64,000 bases of DNA from Promethearchaeota archaeon (GCA_019057775.1 JAHLWT010000259.1:1-64000), one strand, 5' to 3'; shown: positions 53,760 through 62,900, counted from the first letter of the stretch. Numbers and translations are program-made. Notes: generated by a model from the sequence alone, not told the origin.

Positions 53760-53777
53760 CCTCTTTTTCAAAAGAGG
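53760..53777 (-). terminator. perfect hairpin behind the RHH gene
   Basis: CCTCTTTT and AAAAGAGG form an 8-base stem with a two-base centre. It lies ten bases after the RHH stop on the minus strand and could end or stabilise its transcript; it can form on either strand. Confidence 0.4.
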
Positions 53778-53786
53778 AATGCAAGT

Positions 53787-53942
53787 TTATACAGCTTTTT
53801 TTATTTTCCTACATTCTTTTGTTATCAAAAATCTAATGATTTCAGTGATATTCTTTATTCCGTGATATTCTCTAATGGATTCTAATTTATCGAATATTTC
53901 TTTCTCTAGAGAGATATGAAATTCATGTTTTTCATTATCCAT
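53787..53942 (-). CDS. ribbon-helix-helix (CopG/MetJ-type) small regulator
   Basis: This 51-residue gene encodes an RHH protein: a strand (HEFHISL), helix 1 (EKEIFDKLESIREYHG), the turn KNIT and helix 2 (EIIRFLITKECRKIKKA). Such dimers insert the beta ribbon in the DNA major groove and often repress their own promoter. Its upstream region has four TGGAT-type repeats with exact 11-base period, a natural operator for cooperative RHH dimers. It is divergent from antiporter copy 2, which it may also control. It is too short for common ORF cut-offs. Confidence 0.75.
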   Translation of the reverse strand: MDNEKHEFHISLEKEIFDKLESIREYHGIKNITEIIRFLITKECRKIKKAV

Positions 53943-53987
53943 AAGATATTATTCTTATATTTTTCCTTAAGAATTTTACTAAAATAT

Positions 53988-54027
53988 TGGACAAGATATG
54001 GATATATTGCGGATTAAAAATGGATAG
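53988..54027 (-). promoter_or_regulatory. four-fold TGGAT repeat array, 11-base period (putative RHH operator)
   Basis: TGGAC, TGGAT, CGGAT and TGGAT begin at 53988, 53999, 54010 and 54021, with spacing of exactly 11 bases. To the right, ACATATAAAA on the minus strand (54037-54028) is a TATA box; the predicted RHH transcript start falls inside the array. Binding here would therefore block transcription. Confidence 0.6.
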
Positions 54028-54163
54028 TTTTATATGTGATTTGACATGATTAACAGTGGTGCTACAGAATAGTTTGCGATGTTCCATAATTTTTCTCCTT
54101 AACTATTAACTAAAACACGAAATTTATATTAATTTAAGAAAGAAAATTAATAATTATAATAAA

Positions 54164-55126
54164 ATGCTTGAAATCATATTAGCAGTGGTAATCCTTGTTA
54201 GTGGATTAACCATTATTATATTCTCTAGCATGATAGCTGTTAAACATTCTGCTATTCTTGCAGCAGCTTTAGGAATATCACCACTAATAATAGGAGTAAC
54301 ATTAGTTTCGATAGGTACAGATATTTCAGAGATTTTTAATTCTCTTATGTCTAGTTCTTTAGGGCATGGGGATATAAATGTAGGAGATTCGGTGGGTTCA
54401 GACTTGACACAACTTACATTAGTGTTTGGCCTACTCCCATTAGTTACAGGAACAATTATTACCGTCCATAGAAAGGATATCATCATTTTAGGTTCCTGTG
54501 AAATTTTATCGCTTATTGTAATTTATACAATTGTTGAGAAAGGATATATTACCAGGCTTAATGCTATTCTTATGGTGGGGAGTTTGGGTATTTACATGTG
54601 GTTAATATATAATGCTAATAAGGAGAGTATTTTGCATCGGGTAGAAGTGATTGAAAAAATAGAGAATCCTAAAAGTAAGAAATTTCATCTTTTATTTGCA
54701 ATTTTAGGATTCGGAGGAGTAGCATTAGCATCTTACATGATTATAAACTCTGTAATAACCCTTTCACGCTCATTAAACATTCATGAATATGTTATTAGTT
54801 TTTTTATTGTGGCTATTGGAACTTCACTTCCTGAGTTAGCTGTCGATATTAATGCCCTTAGATTAAAGCAACATTCAATTGCAATTGGCGATATTGTTGG
54901 ATCTTGTATAGTTGATTCTACGCTGTCAATAGGAATAGGGCAAGTATTTTGGCCACAATCTGTGACTGCTAGACTTGCTGTTCCTACTGTATTATTTACG
55001 TTGTTAGCAAGTCTTATCGTATTCATTACAATTGCAGCAAGGAAAAAAGTTGACAAAAAAGCAGGAATTCTGTTTATTTCACTTTATTTTGTATCTTATG
55101 TATTTCTCTTCACTTTTTGGATTTGA
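54164..55126 (+). CDS. CaCA-family cation antiporter, copy 2 (divergent alpha-1 repeat)
   Basis: The architecture is the same as copy 1, with about ten helices and 320 residues. Alpha-1 is altered: SIGTDISEIFNSLMS with GDSVGSDLTQ, so the usual T-S-L-P-E becomes T-D-I-S-E; alpha-2 is AIGTSLPELAVDINA with GDIVGSCIVD. The carboxylates remain. The changes in alpha-1 may shift ion selectivity. It has the RHH gene divergently upstream. Confidence 0.8.
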   Translation: MLEIILAVVILVSGLTIIIFSSMIAVKHSAILAAALGISPLIIGVTLVSIGTDISEIFNSLMSSSLGHGDINVGDSVGSDLTQLTLVFGLLPLVTGTIITVHRKDIIILGSCEILSLIVIYTIVEKGYITRLNAILMVGSLGIYMWLIYNANKESILHRVEVIEKIENPKSKKFHLLFAILGFGGVALASYMIINSVITLSRSLNIHEYVISFFIVAIGTSLPELAVDINALRLKQHSIAIGDIVGSCIVDSTLSIGIGQVFWPQSVTARLAVPTVLFTLLASLIVFITIAARKKVDKKAGILFISLYFVSYVFLFTFWI

Positions 55127-55172
55127 GTATGGAACCAATGGATATTGATGGAAATTATATTAATAGTTCCAA

Positions 55173-55538
55173 TTAGATTGGCATATAAAACTTGCACAAT
55201 TTACACTGATTAGCTCGTAGTCTCTTTTCAGGTCCAAGAATTATAAACCTTTCGATCATATCCCCTCCACATTTAGGACAATTCTTTGCAAAATTTACTT
55301 TTATCGCGTTTAATACTTGTTGGATTCCTCTTTCCAGATTTATCAATTCATTTGCATTCTGTATTATTTTTTTAGCAGAAATTTTCCCTATTCCTTTGAT
55401 CCAAGCTAATTCTGAAATTTTAGAATTTGCTATTTGCTCAATAGATTTTATTCCTGCATTTATTAATCGTTCTGCCGCTGACGGGCCAATACCTCTTACC
55501 CGTATTAGATTTAGGCTTTTATCCTCTATGCTTGGCAA
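55173..55538 (-). CDS. helix-hairpin-helix protein with zinc-binding C-terminus
   Basis: The 121-residue protein starts with two HhH motifs: VRGIGPSAAERLINAGIKS and WIKGIGKISAKKIIQNAN, as in the N-terminal domains of RadA/Rad51 and other DNA-binding proteins. The C-terminus has a CPKCGG and CKLCKFY pair (zinc ribbon). It is therefore a likely DNA-binding protein, but no specific function is known. Confidence 0.7.
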   Translation of the reverse strand: MPSIEDKSLNLIRVRGIGPSAAERLINAGIKSIEQIANSKISELAWIKGIGKISAKKIIQNANELINLERGIQQVLNAIKVNFAKNCPKCGGDMIERFIILGPEKRLRANQCKLCKFYMPI

Positions 55539-55704
55539 CTTATCTATGAAATATGAAGGAGTTTTATAAATTGAATATCTAGTACAATATAGTTTGCTTC
55601 AAATCAAAAATTTCTATATTTATATAATATAATGTTAGTTAGTCATAATAAAATTTAAGATAGTAGAGTAAATAATGAAAGAAAATAAGATAAAAAATTA
55701 TTAT

Positions 55705-56445
55705 TTATTTCTCTAATTGACGACCGACACCGGTATATATAAGAGATCCACTAATTATTGCTAGTATCAAACCTGTAGCCCCCATTACTAACCTAAATGT
55801 TGCATCATTTAGATAATTAGATATAAATATTCCGTACATAAAGATAGCAAGACAACAAAACCCTATAATAAACAGCTTCCACTTCTTCCGGAGTTCCTCG
55901 TCTTCAAATTTTTTATATATTTTTAACGACAAATAAAGAGAAGGACCAACAGCGAAAACAGATTCAACAATTAACACATAGAGAAAAAATGGAAGCATCC
56001 AATGTGGCGACCAATCTGGTGCTTCGCCTGTAGCACCCAAAGCCATTTCGACACCCATACCTGGGACGAATACAAAGAAAATCATGCCAAAAAGAGCTAT
56101 ACCATATAATATAAGGATTGCTAACTGTTTTGTTGTATTAATGATCTTTTCTGACTTTAGTAGAATTAAATCGAACACTACAAGAAAAATTACTGAATAA
56201 AATATCCCAAAATTGGTTATGAAATTTAGAGCAATCACGAGAGTTTCATCAGTAAGAGGACCAGAGATAAAGTTTACAATAAATCCAATTACGGGTGATA
56301 TATAGAATCCCGCAAATATAATGTTCAATCGTTTTCTATCTCGCTTAAGGATTTTGTAAGCTAAGTAGATAAAGAAAACGCAAACTATACCTTGAGCTAC
56401 ATAGATTGTTAAAATTCGTGTAAGACTCATCGCAAATAAAACCAT
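55705..56445 (-). CDS. 7-TM membrane protein, paralogue A
   Basis: About seven hydrophobic helices fill this 246-residue protein. Between helices 1 and 2 is YLAYKILKRDRKRLNIIFAG, and near the end SLKIYKKFEDEELRKKWKLF. These blocks are shared with the next gene (AYIVLKRGRKRINIYLSSF and SIKLYKKFENEYLKRKWKYF), so the two are tandem paralogues. The topology resembles 7-TM sensory modules found at the front of histidine kinases, but no signalling domain follows. The function is unknown. An ATG five codons downstream (MSLTRIL) is an alternative start. Confidence 0.6.
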   Translation of the reverse strand: MVLFAMSLTRILTIYVAQGIVCVFFIYLAYKILKRDRKRLNIIFAGFYISPVIGFIVNFISGPLTDETLVIALNFITNFGIFYSVIFLVVFDLILLKSEKIINTTKQLAILILYGIALFGMIFFVFVPGMGVEMALGATGEAPDWSPHWMLPFFLYVLIVESVFAVGPSLYLSLKIYKKFEDEELRKKWKLFIIGFCCLAIFMYGIFISNYLNDATFRLVMGATGLILAIISGSLIYTGVGRQLEK

Positions 56446-56619
56446 AAGAACTCACATTGAGAGATAATTTTGTTTTATTTTAATTTAATTTATTTTATAT
56501 TAATGTAATTATTTATCATTTCAGATATTTATTATTTTACTGTTTTTATGAAAATGAATACAAATCCGTATTCGATTCAAATTTGATTGATGAGGGGCTT
56601 AATAAAGAACCATCATTTA

Positions 56620-57312
56620 TTATTCAAGTTGTTGCACTACACCATAGTATATCAAGTATAGACTAATTAATGTTGGTAAAGATATTATAGACCACACTAA
56701 TCTAAAAGTGTCATTATTTAAAGTATTGGAAATTGATGTTCCATAATAGAGAAAAAAATAGGCAGATATTCCGATTATAAAATATTTCCATTTTCTCTTT
56801 AAGTATTCATTTTCAAATTTTTTATATAGCTTAATTGAATAATAGGTTGTAGGAATTATAAAAATGCAACTACAAACTATTACGGAGTAAACTAGAAAAA
56901 ATTCACTCCAATCAGGTTTCCAGTTTGTTGTTTTGTTTATTACTATTCCATTTGGGATTAATAGAAGCCCTAATATTAATAATCCAGAAACTATCAGAAT
57001 TAAATATTGAAATTTGATTGTTATATGATCTGCTGGTTTTATAAGAATTAACACGAAAACTAAAAGAAAAGCCATTGAAAAACAGGCGAGGTAATAAGTA
57101 ATAAAATGCATAACAAAAACAACAGTGTCATTGAAGATATTAGCGTAAATCATGTTTATTATGCCTCCAACAGTAACAGAAAGATAAAAACTACTTAGAT
57201 AGATATTAATTCGTTTCCTTCCTCTTTTTAAAACAATATATGCCATAAATAGAAAGAATAATGCTATTAATCCTTGTACAACAAATATTTGTATGAACCG
57301 AGCGAAATCCAT
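56620..57312 (-). CDS. 7-TM membrane protein, paralogue B
   Basis: This is the second of two tandem paralogues, with 230 residues, seven predicted helices and the same start pattern (RFIQIFVVQGLIALFFLFMA). Its last helix region (FRLVWSIISLPTLISLYLIY, then YGVVQQLE) aligns with paralogue A (YTGVGRQLEK). It shares the conserved SNTLNNDTFRLV segment (SNYLNDATFRLV in A). The 174-base gap suggests a separate promoter. The function is unknown. Confidence 0.6.
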   Translation of the reverse strand: MDFARFIQIFVVQGLIALFFLFMAYIVLKRGRKRINIYLSSFYLSVTVGGIINMIYANIFNDTVVFVMHFITYYLACFSMAFLLVFVLILIKPADHITIKFQYLILIVSGLLILGLLLIPNGIVINKTTNWKPDWSEFFLVYSVIVCSCIFIIPTTYYSIKLYKKFENEYLKRKWKYFIIGISAYFFLYYGTSISNTLNNDTFRLVWSIISLPTLISLYLIYYGVVQQLE

Positions 57313-57452
57313 TTCTTTTATACCCTTTCTTAAAATAGAATAATTAGTTTTGTCTTAAGTTAATATTAAGTTTTAAGCTAATAAATAATTTTTTTTCAAT
57401 GTGATAAAAAAGTAAAAAAGTGAATTTTTGATGGTTGATGCATAAAATTAAT

Positions 57453-58052
57453 TTAACCAAGGAGGTGTTTACCATAACTCTTTGCTTGTTCAAACAAATC
57501 AGGACTAGAATATTGAAACCTGAAGGCGAAATCGTCTAATAATTTATTATAAATTTCGGTTACATCACTATCATTATTGTAAATTTCAAAACAATAGATT
57601 AAATTAAGTTCTTTTGTAAGTTTTTCTAAGTGAAATCGACTTATCTTCAAATTTTTTGAAGGAGAGTTGTTGAAAATCTCATCTATAGTCATGCCTACTA
57701 ATATGGATAATCCCTGGAATGATAAAGCATCATTAAATTCATCAATCAATGCCTTATTATAATAATTTATCGCATCCGGTTCATATAAATTTAGGGTTAA
57801 AATTAAAACATCAAGATTCTCGATTCTTTCAAAATTGTAAATTAAATCTTCAAGCCTAACGGCTAAAAAAACCTTAATTTTAATAGGAATTTGTTTATAG
57901 ACTAGTAGAAATTCAAGTTTATCATCTGAGATATTTATATCAATTGCGGACCTTTTAAGGCTATTTAAAAATATCCTTTTAGATAATTCTTTGCTCCCAA
58001 CAATTCCAATACTTAATCTATAGCTTATTTTCTTCAAGAGATTCCTTTCCAA
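57453..58052 (-). CDS. degenerate small-GTPase-like (Ras-like fold) protein
   Basis: The 199-residue protein has the order of elements of Ras-like G domains without their key residues. The P-loop position reads GIVGSKELSKRIFL (G19-x4-S-K-R rather than GxxxxGKS/T). A later hydrophobic strand (LDVLILTLNLYEPDAINYYN) mimics the strand and helix between G3 and G4, followed by SILVGMTIDEIF in place of xNKxDl. It probably retains the fold but not normal GTP binding. Asgard genomes carry many such GTPases. The assignment is inference. Confidence 0.45.
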   Translation of the reverse strand: MERNLLKKISYRLSIGIVGSKELSKRIFLNSLKRSAIDINISDDKLEFLLVYKQIPIKIKVFLAVRLEDLIYNFERIENLDVLILTLNLYEPDAINYYNKALIDEFNDALSFQGLSILVGMTIDEIFNNSPSKNLKISRFHLEKLTKELNLIYCFEIYNNDSDVTEIYNKLLDDFAFRFQYSSPDLFEQAKSYGKHLLG

Positions 58053-58154
58053 AAATAATTATTATTGTTCTTAATTTACTATTCTTAATAAATCATCATA
58101 GTGGAAATATCTTATTGTACAATTGCTTTAACAATAAAGAAGTGATTCTCTGAA

Positions 58155-59090
58155 GTGTTGTTAATATATTTAGAATTAATATTGATGGTAATAGTGTGGA
58201 GTTTTTCGTTCATAATAGTCGATATTGCTCTAGAATTTGTACCTCCTTTATCTATCGCATTATATCGTTTTATAATTGCCTCGGCCACTTTTCTATTAAT
58301 TGACTTGTATCTAAAATTAAGAAAAAGGAGAAGAAAAACTGAAACGAATGAATTTAATGTAATAGATAATCTTAAATTTTCAAGAAATAACTGGATTTTA
58401 ATTTTCTTTTCGAGTTTTGCGGGGGTTTCTTTATTTTTCCTAGCACAATATAGTGCCATTGAAACTATTGGACCTTCACTTCCCGCGTTGATTGTTTGCC
58501 TTTTAGCACCAGTTATTATAACTATTTTAGCTTTAATCTTCTTCAATGAGAAATTGAATTCATTAAAAATTAGTGGCTTCTTACTTGCTACTATTGGAGG
58601 GTTTTTCTTAATCACTGGTGGTGATTTGACAAACCTTACTCCTGAATCACCGAATTTTATTGGATATATATTTGCCATTATAACTCCTTTTTTATGGGCT
58701 ATGTATTCCATAATGACAAAAAAAATCATAAAAAACAGCAATTCTAACATTAAAATGTTAAAATATATTGCCTATTTTGGTACTGTTGAACTTTTCATTT
58801 TCGTTTTGATAAATAATGAACTACAGGTTTTTGTCTTAAATTTCTTCAACCTTATCTTATTCCTGTGTGCTCTTTACGTGGGGATTGGCTGTTATATCCT
58901 TGGATACTATATTTGGCAGAAGTCCCAACAAAAATTAAAATCTTCAAAAGCAGCTTCGTTTTTATACATCGAGCCATTTATTACCCTTTTATTCTCATTA
59001 CTCCTTCAGAGAAGTGAATCAATTGTTTTATGGAATATCATTGGAGGAGTAATTGTATTAGTTGCGGTATTAGTTATTAATTATAAATAG
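58155..59090 (+). CDS. EamA/DMT superfamily transporter
   Basis: Ten hydrophobic helices fall into two EamA halves of five. Visible elements are WSFSFIIVDIALEFVPPLSI at the first half, LLAPVIITILALIFFNEKLN with the typical E in NEKL, and AASFLYIEPFITLLFSLLLQ in the second half. A charged cytosolic loop (KLRKRRRKTETNEF) sits after helix 2. The substrate is unknown. The start codon is GTG at 58155. An open frame on the opposite strand is its shadow. Confidence 0.85.
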   Translation: MLLIYLELILMVIVWSFSFIIVDIALEFVPPLSIALYRFIIASATFLLIDLYLKLRKRRRKTETNEFNVIDNLKFSRNNWILIFFSSFAGVSLFFLAQYSAIETIGPSLPALIVCLLAPVIITILALIFFNEKLNSLKISGFLLATIGGFFLITGGDLTNLTPESPNFIGYIFAIITPFLWAMYSIMTKKIIKNSNSNIKMLKYIAYFGTVELFIFVLINNELQVFVLNFFNLILFLCALYVGIGCYILGYYIWQKSQQKLKSSKAASFLYIEPFITLLFSLLLQRSESIVLWNIIGGVIVLVAVLVINYK

Positions 59091-59238
59091 ATCTTTGTGT
59101 AAAATAATGAAGTTGTTTTGTATAAACTAAAGTTTTTAAAATAATTCTCTACTAGATTATTAAATCGAACAAGACAGAAGTTCGTTTGCTATTTAAAGGC
59201 ATTTAAAAATATTTATATATACTAATAAAGAAATCAGA

Positions 59239-59451
59239 GTGGTTGTTTTGAGTGAGAAGGTTCCTATTCAAATCTCAAGTGAAATTAATGAAAAATTAAC
59301 TAAACTAAGCAAATCCTTAAACGTGGATATTAATAAATTGATAGACCTTGCATTTTATGAATTATTTGACCTGGTTTTAAGTGATCCATCAATATTTCTT
59401 GAAAAAATTGGTACTATTGATAATTTAAAAAAAATTATTAGCAAAAAGTAG
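59239..59451 (+). CDS. small ribbon-helix-helix-like protein
   Basis: The N-terminal 45 residues (VPIQISSEINEKLTKLSKSL then NVDINKLIDLAFYELFDLVL) follow the RHH pattern: strand, helix, turn, helix. The remaining 25 residues are a short helical tail. The start is GTG 59239 or TTG 59248. A TATA box (TTTATATATA, about 59211-59221) is at the expected distance. It is convergent with the histidine kinase gene and ends only three bases before the kinase stop. Confidence 0.6.
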   Translation: MVVLSEKVPIQISSEINEKLTKLSKSLNVDINKLIDLAFYELFDLVLSDPSIFLEKIGTIDNLKKIISKK

Positions 59452-59454
59452 AGT

Positions 59455-62400
59455 TCATAATGCTTCAGGAATTAATACAATAAAATTTGTCCCTTGCCTG
59501 TAATCTCCTTTGATTCTATCTTCAACCCAAATCTCCCCTCTATAACTTTCAACAATTTTTTTAACGAGGGTCAAACCTATCCCTAATCCTTTAGAAGATA
59601 TATCTTTAACATACTCCTTTTCAAATAGTGTTTCTTTCCGCTTGTCTGGTATTCCTATTCCATTATCTAAAAATTCAAGTTTAATGTAGTTTGTGTTATT
59701 CTTCTTTTCTCTAGACATTTTTACATCTATCTCCACAACACGGCTATCATTATACTTAATGGAATTATTAAATAGATTATTAAATAAATCTATCAAAAGA
59801 TCATTTGCATTAACTAAAATTCCTCTTTCAAAACCGTGTGTCCGTATCTTAACATCTCGAGTTTGATAGCTTTTAAGAGTGAAATCTATTTCTTTTTTTA
59901 GGACATCGTTAATATCAATAGATTTCACCAATGAAACAGAACCCTCAATTTGTGATAATTTCCGGATGTTTAAAACAAGACTCGAGCCTTTTTTAAATTG
60001 TCCTCGAATGACCTCATAAAGCTTTTCCACATCAGGTATTCGGTTAGGGTCTTTTAAATACATTGCACTAAGTTCAATTGCCGATTTTATATTAGAAAGA
60101 ATATTATTAATATCGTGTGTAAATATATCTTTATAAAACTCAGCTTTGTTATATGCTTCTTTATATTTTATTTCAGATTCTTTTAATTTATCTTCAGCTT
60201 TTTTTTTTTCAGTTATATCGCGAATAATTGCTTGTATATAAGTATCTTCTCCAAAATTGACAAATTCAATTTGACTTCTAGCCCAAAATTGACTTCCATC
60301 TTTTCTATATAATAATAGCTCTCTAGCTTCAGGAATATTACCTGAGCTAACTGTACTTCGTCTTTCATCTAATTTCGATTGCGTAGGATCAACATAGAAA
60401 TTAAAATTCTTAAAATTCTTACCTATAAGTTCTTCTTTTAAATATCCTGTGATCATACTCGTTGTATCATTACAATCAAGGATTTTTCCCTTAATATCAA
60501 AGAGTAAAATTGCAAATGGAGAAGTATTAAATAACTGACGATATTTTTCTTCAGATTCTTGTAATTTTTGATCTGCTTTCTTGCGTTCAGTCATATCCAC
60601 AAGGACACCCGTAAGTTTTTGTTTTTCTCCAATTGTTATCACATTGAACCTTGAAGATATTGGAATGTAATGGCCATCTTTATGTCGTAATTTGAATTCA
60701 ATGTACTGAATAACATCAGACTTAAATGCTCTTTTAACCTCCTCGGCGACTTTCATTAAATCGTCTGGATGCACAAATTTAAAAACTTTTTGACCGATCA
60801 TTTCCTCTGGAGCAAATCCAGAAATACCGAACAATTGATGACTTACATACAAACACTTACCGCTTATGTCAAGTTCGTATATTATATCTGAAATATTATT
60901 CACGAATCCACGATATTTTTCTTCAGATTCTTTCAATTTAATATCTGTTAATTTTCGCTCAGTAATATCTCGCACGGTTGAATGAATAATCTTTTCTCCC
61001 TTCAAATCTATAATAGCAATATCCATTAAGGCCAGGAATTCAGTACCATCTTTTCGTTTTAGTCTGACTTCAAAGTCTTGTACTCGACTTTCTTTTTGTA
61101 AAATTGAAAGTAATTGTTCTCGTCTATTAGAATTTACATATAAGGATGATATTCCCATTTCATTTAATTCCTTTATGCCATATCCTACAATTTCCTCCAT
61201 TGTTTTGTTCATGGCAATTACCTTACCATCTTTCGTAGCGGTACCGATACCTATTGGAGTTTCATTATACAAGAAACGATATTTTTCTTCAGATTTTTTT
61301 AGATCTCTAGTTCTTTCTGATACTTTTTGCTCTAATACCTCGTTTAGTTTTTTCAAATTCTCTTCTGATTCTTGTAGCTTTATTTCGGCTTGTTTTTTCT
61401 CTGTTATGTCGATCATTGTAGCTAAAATCGCTAGTGAACCCTGATAGATTATCACTTTAGAAATGATTTCTAGCCATTTGATTTTTCCTGACTTAGTTAA
61501 TATTCTGAAAATATATCGGGATACAACATCTTTAATATCTTCTAGTTTTTCTTGCATGCGCTGCATTACAGTTGGTAAATCTTCTGGATGTACAAGTTTA
61601 ACAAATTCATTTAGTGGCCATTCTTTTATGTCTATTGGGGAATATTCAGCTAAATTCGCTAATGCTTTATTAACATATTTAATTTTCCCCTCTTGAAAAA
61701 TAGCAACACCTAATAACGATTGTTCAGTAATCTTCCTGAATTTCTCCTCAGACTCCTTCAATTTTTCCTCTGTTTGCCTTCGTTCAGTAATGTCTAGAAT
61801 AATTCCTTGAAAATGTGTGATATTATTATCTCTATCACGTTTAACCCAGGTTCTAATGTTAATCCACCGATGTGCGCCTAATTTCGAAATGATTCTATAC
61901 TCTTGGACAAATTCGTTTGTACCATTTTGACATTTTAAGTAAGATTCGGTAATCGCATCCTTCAGATCATCAGGATGTATGAGGTCTGCAAATTGTAATA
62001 TGTGCGAGTAAAAATCACTAGGTTCGTATCCAAACTGTCTAATATTATCTGTTATGTATTCAACCGGCCAACCCTCTTCGTTTCGAATAAGAATTACTAC
62101 AGCAGGACTTTGATTAATTATCAATTCAAGTCCAGTAAGAACATCACGCGCCTCCTGTAACGCCTTCCTTACTTGTTTTTGCATTGTCATATCTTCTACA
62201 TGGAAAATCACTAAATCTGGCAGAAGAAATGTATAGGTAGTAAATAAAATTTTTAGCTCATCTGTAGTTTTCATATGAAACTCTAATTCTTCAGAAAAAT
62301 TACATTTTTCCCTTAAACACCTAAATAAATTTGTAAGAATTTTCTTATCATCCTTAAATAATTCTGAAGCCTTTATTCCAAGACTTATCCCTTCAAAAGA

Positions 62401-62556
62401 AAGTTTCTCAGTAGCGTTGTTAAAGTCAATTAAAACTAATTCTTCTCCTACAATATGCCAAGCAAATGTAGGAATTGGTATTTTATTAAAAAATTCAGAA
62501 AAACTTTCAGAATTTAAAGGTCTATTTTTTAATCTCATCAAATTGAATATCACCAC
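59455..62556 (-). CDS. multi-PAS sensor histidine kinase
   Basis: The 1033-residue protein has about six PAS domains in a row, roughly at residues 18-130, 145-265, 275-390, 425-540, 548-665 and 670-790, several with PAC endings such as ITERRQTEEKLKESEEKF. The DHp helix has the phospho-acceptor H814 in DIFTHDINNILSNIK. The ATPase domain shows FNNLFNNSIKYND (N box), LDNGIGIPD (G1) and GLGIGLTLVKKIV (G2). No transmembrane segment or receiver domain is seen, so it is a cytosolic sensor. No response regulator is adjacent; an RHH gene is divergent. Confidence 0.9.
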   Translation of the reverse strand: MVIFNLMRLKNRPLNSESFSEFFNKIPIPTFAWHIVGEELVLIDFNNATEKLSFEGISLGIKASELFKDDKKILTNLFRCLREKCNFSEELEFHMKTTDELKILFTTYTFLLPDLVIFHVEDMTMQKQVRKALQEARDVLTGLELIINQSPAVVILIRNEEGWPVEYITDNIRQFGYEPSDFYSHILQFADLIHPDDLKDAITESYLKCQNGTNEFVQEYRIISKLGAHRWINIRTWVKRDRDNNITHFQGIILDITERRQTEEKLKESEEKFRKITEQSLLGVAIFQEGKIKYVNKALANLAEYSPIDIKEWPLNEFVKLVHPEDLPTVMQRMQEKLEDIKDVVSRYIFRILTKSGKIKWLEIISKVIIYQGSLAILATMIDITEKKQAEIKLQESEENLKKLNEVLEQKVSERTRDLKKSEEKYRFLYNETPIGIGTATKDGKVIAMNKTMEEIVGYGIKELNEMGISSLYVNSNRREQLLSILQKESRVQDFEVRLKRKDGTEFLALMDIAIIDLKGEKIIHSTVRDITERKLTDIKLKESEEKYRGFVNNISDIIYELDISGKCLYVSHQLFGISGFAPEEMIGQKVFKFVHPDDLMKVAEEVKRAFKSDVIQYIEFKLRHKDGHYIPISSRFNVITIGEKQKLTGVLVDMTERKKADQKLQESEEKYRQLFNTSPFAILLFDIKGKILDCNDTTSMITGYLKEELIGKNFKNFNFYVDPTQSKLDERRSTVSSGNIPEARELLLYRKDGSQFWARSQIEFVNFGEDTYIQAIIRDITEKKKAEDKLKESEIKYKEAYNKAEFYKDIFTHDINNILSNIKSAIELSAMYLKDPNRIPDVEKLYEVIRGQFKKGSSLVLNIRKLSQIEGSVSLVKSIDINDVLKKEIDFTLKSYQTRDVKIRTHGFERGILVNANDLLIDLFNNLFNNSIKYNDSRVVEIDVKMSREKKNNTNYIKLEFLDNGIGIPDKRKETLFEKEYVKDISSKGLGIGLTLVKKIVESYRGEIWVEDRIKGDYRQGTNFIVLIPEAL

Positions 62557-62677
62557 ATAACATTTAATATCTGATATCTCTAAATTGTATGATTATAAAT
62601 AATGAGTCATTATGTGTCAATTATGATTCAAAATTTTGCCTTATAGTATACTTAATCAAAAAAGTATATAAAGTTTC

Positions 62678-62717
62678 AATTTTTTCAAACATTTTGTTAA
62701 TTTTTTCAAACATTTTG
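62678..62717. repeat. tandem 19-base direct repeat with 21-base period
   Basis: The word AATTTTTTCAAACATTTTG occurs at 62678-62696 and again unchanged at 62699-62717, with a two-base spacer. The two-turn period fits cooperative binding of a protein on one face of DNA. Confidence 0.65.
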
Positions 62718-62856
62718 ATGTAAAACTCACAGAAAATCGTTGAAGTTTATTAATATTGAATATTTCAATTACAATAATGTAAAATCTTTGATGTAAAATC
62801 AACACACTTAAAAAAAAGAGAATACTTTTAGTTACTGTAGCTTAAGTGTTAATGTC

Positions 62857-62873
62857 ACTCATGAATCATGAGT
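62857..62873. promoter_or_regulatory. 17-base palindrome upstream of the RHH gene
   Basis: ACTCATGA-A-TCATGAGT is perfectly symmetric around one base. It lies 46 bases before the RHH ATG and just upstream of its TATA box, a suitable operator or activator position. Confidence 0.5.
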
Positions 62874-62893
62874 TAATACAAATTAATAAGAAC

Positions 62894-62900
62894 TTATAAA
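62894..62900 (+). promoter_or_regulatory. TATA box of the RHH gene at 62919
   Basis: TTATAAA lies about 22 bases before the ATG, so transcription should start at or next to the start codon and the mRNA is probably leaderless. No ribosome-binding site precedes the ATG, which agrees. Confidence 0.5.

Larger units (their letters stand above)
53480..54163. other. 684-base region between the two antiporters
   Basis: From left to right it holds a 3' relic of an antiporter (53511-53621), a hairpin (53760-53777), an intact RHH gene (minus strand) and its TGGAT repeat array. The remaining bases before 54164 are AT-rich and probably contain the antiporter promoter. Confidence 0.6.

Noticed and set aside
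58112..58750. 212-residue open frame opposite the EamA transporter
   Set aside because: The translation is basic and lacks a recognisable fold, while the other strand encodes a clear ten-helix transporter over the same bases.
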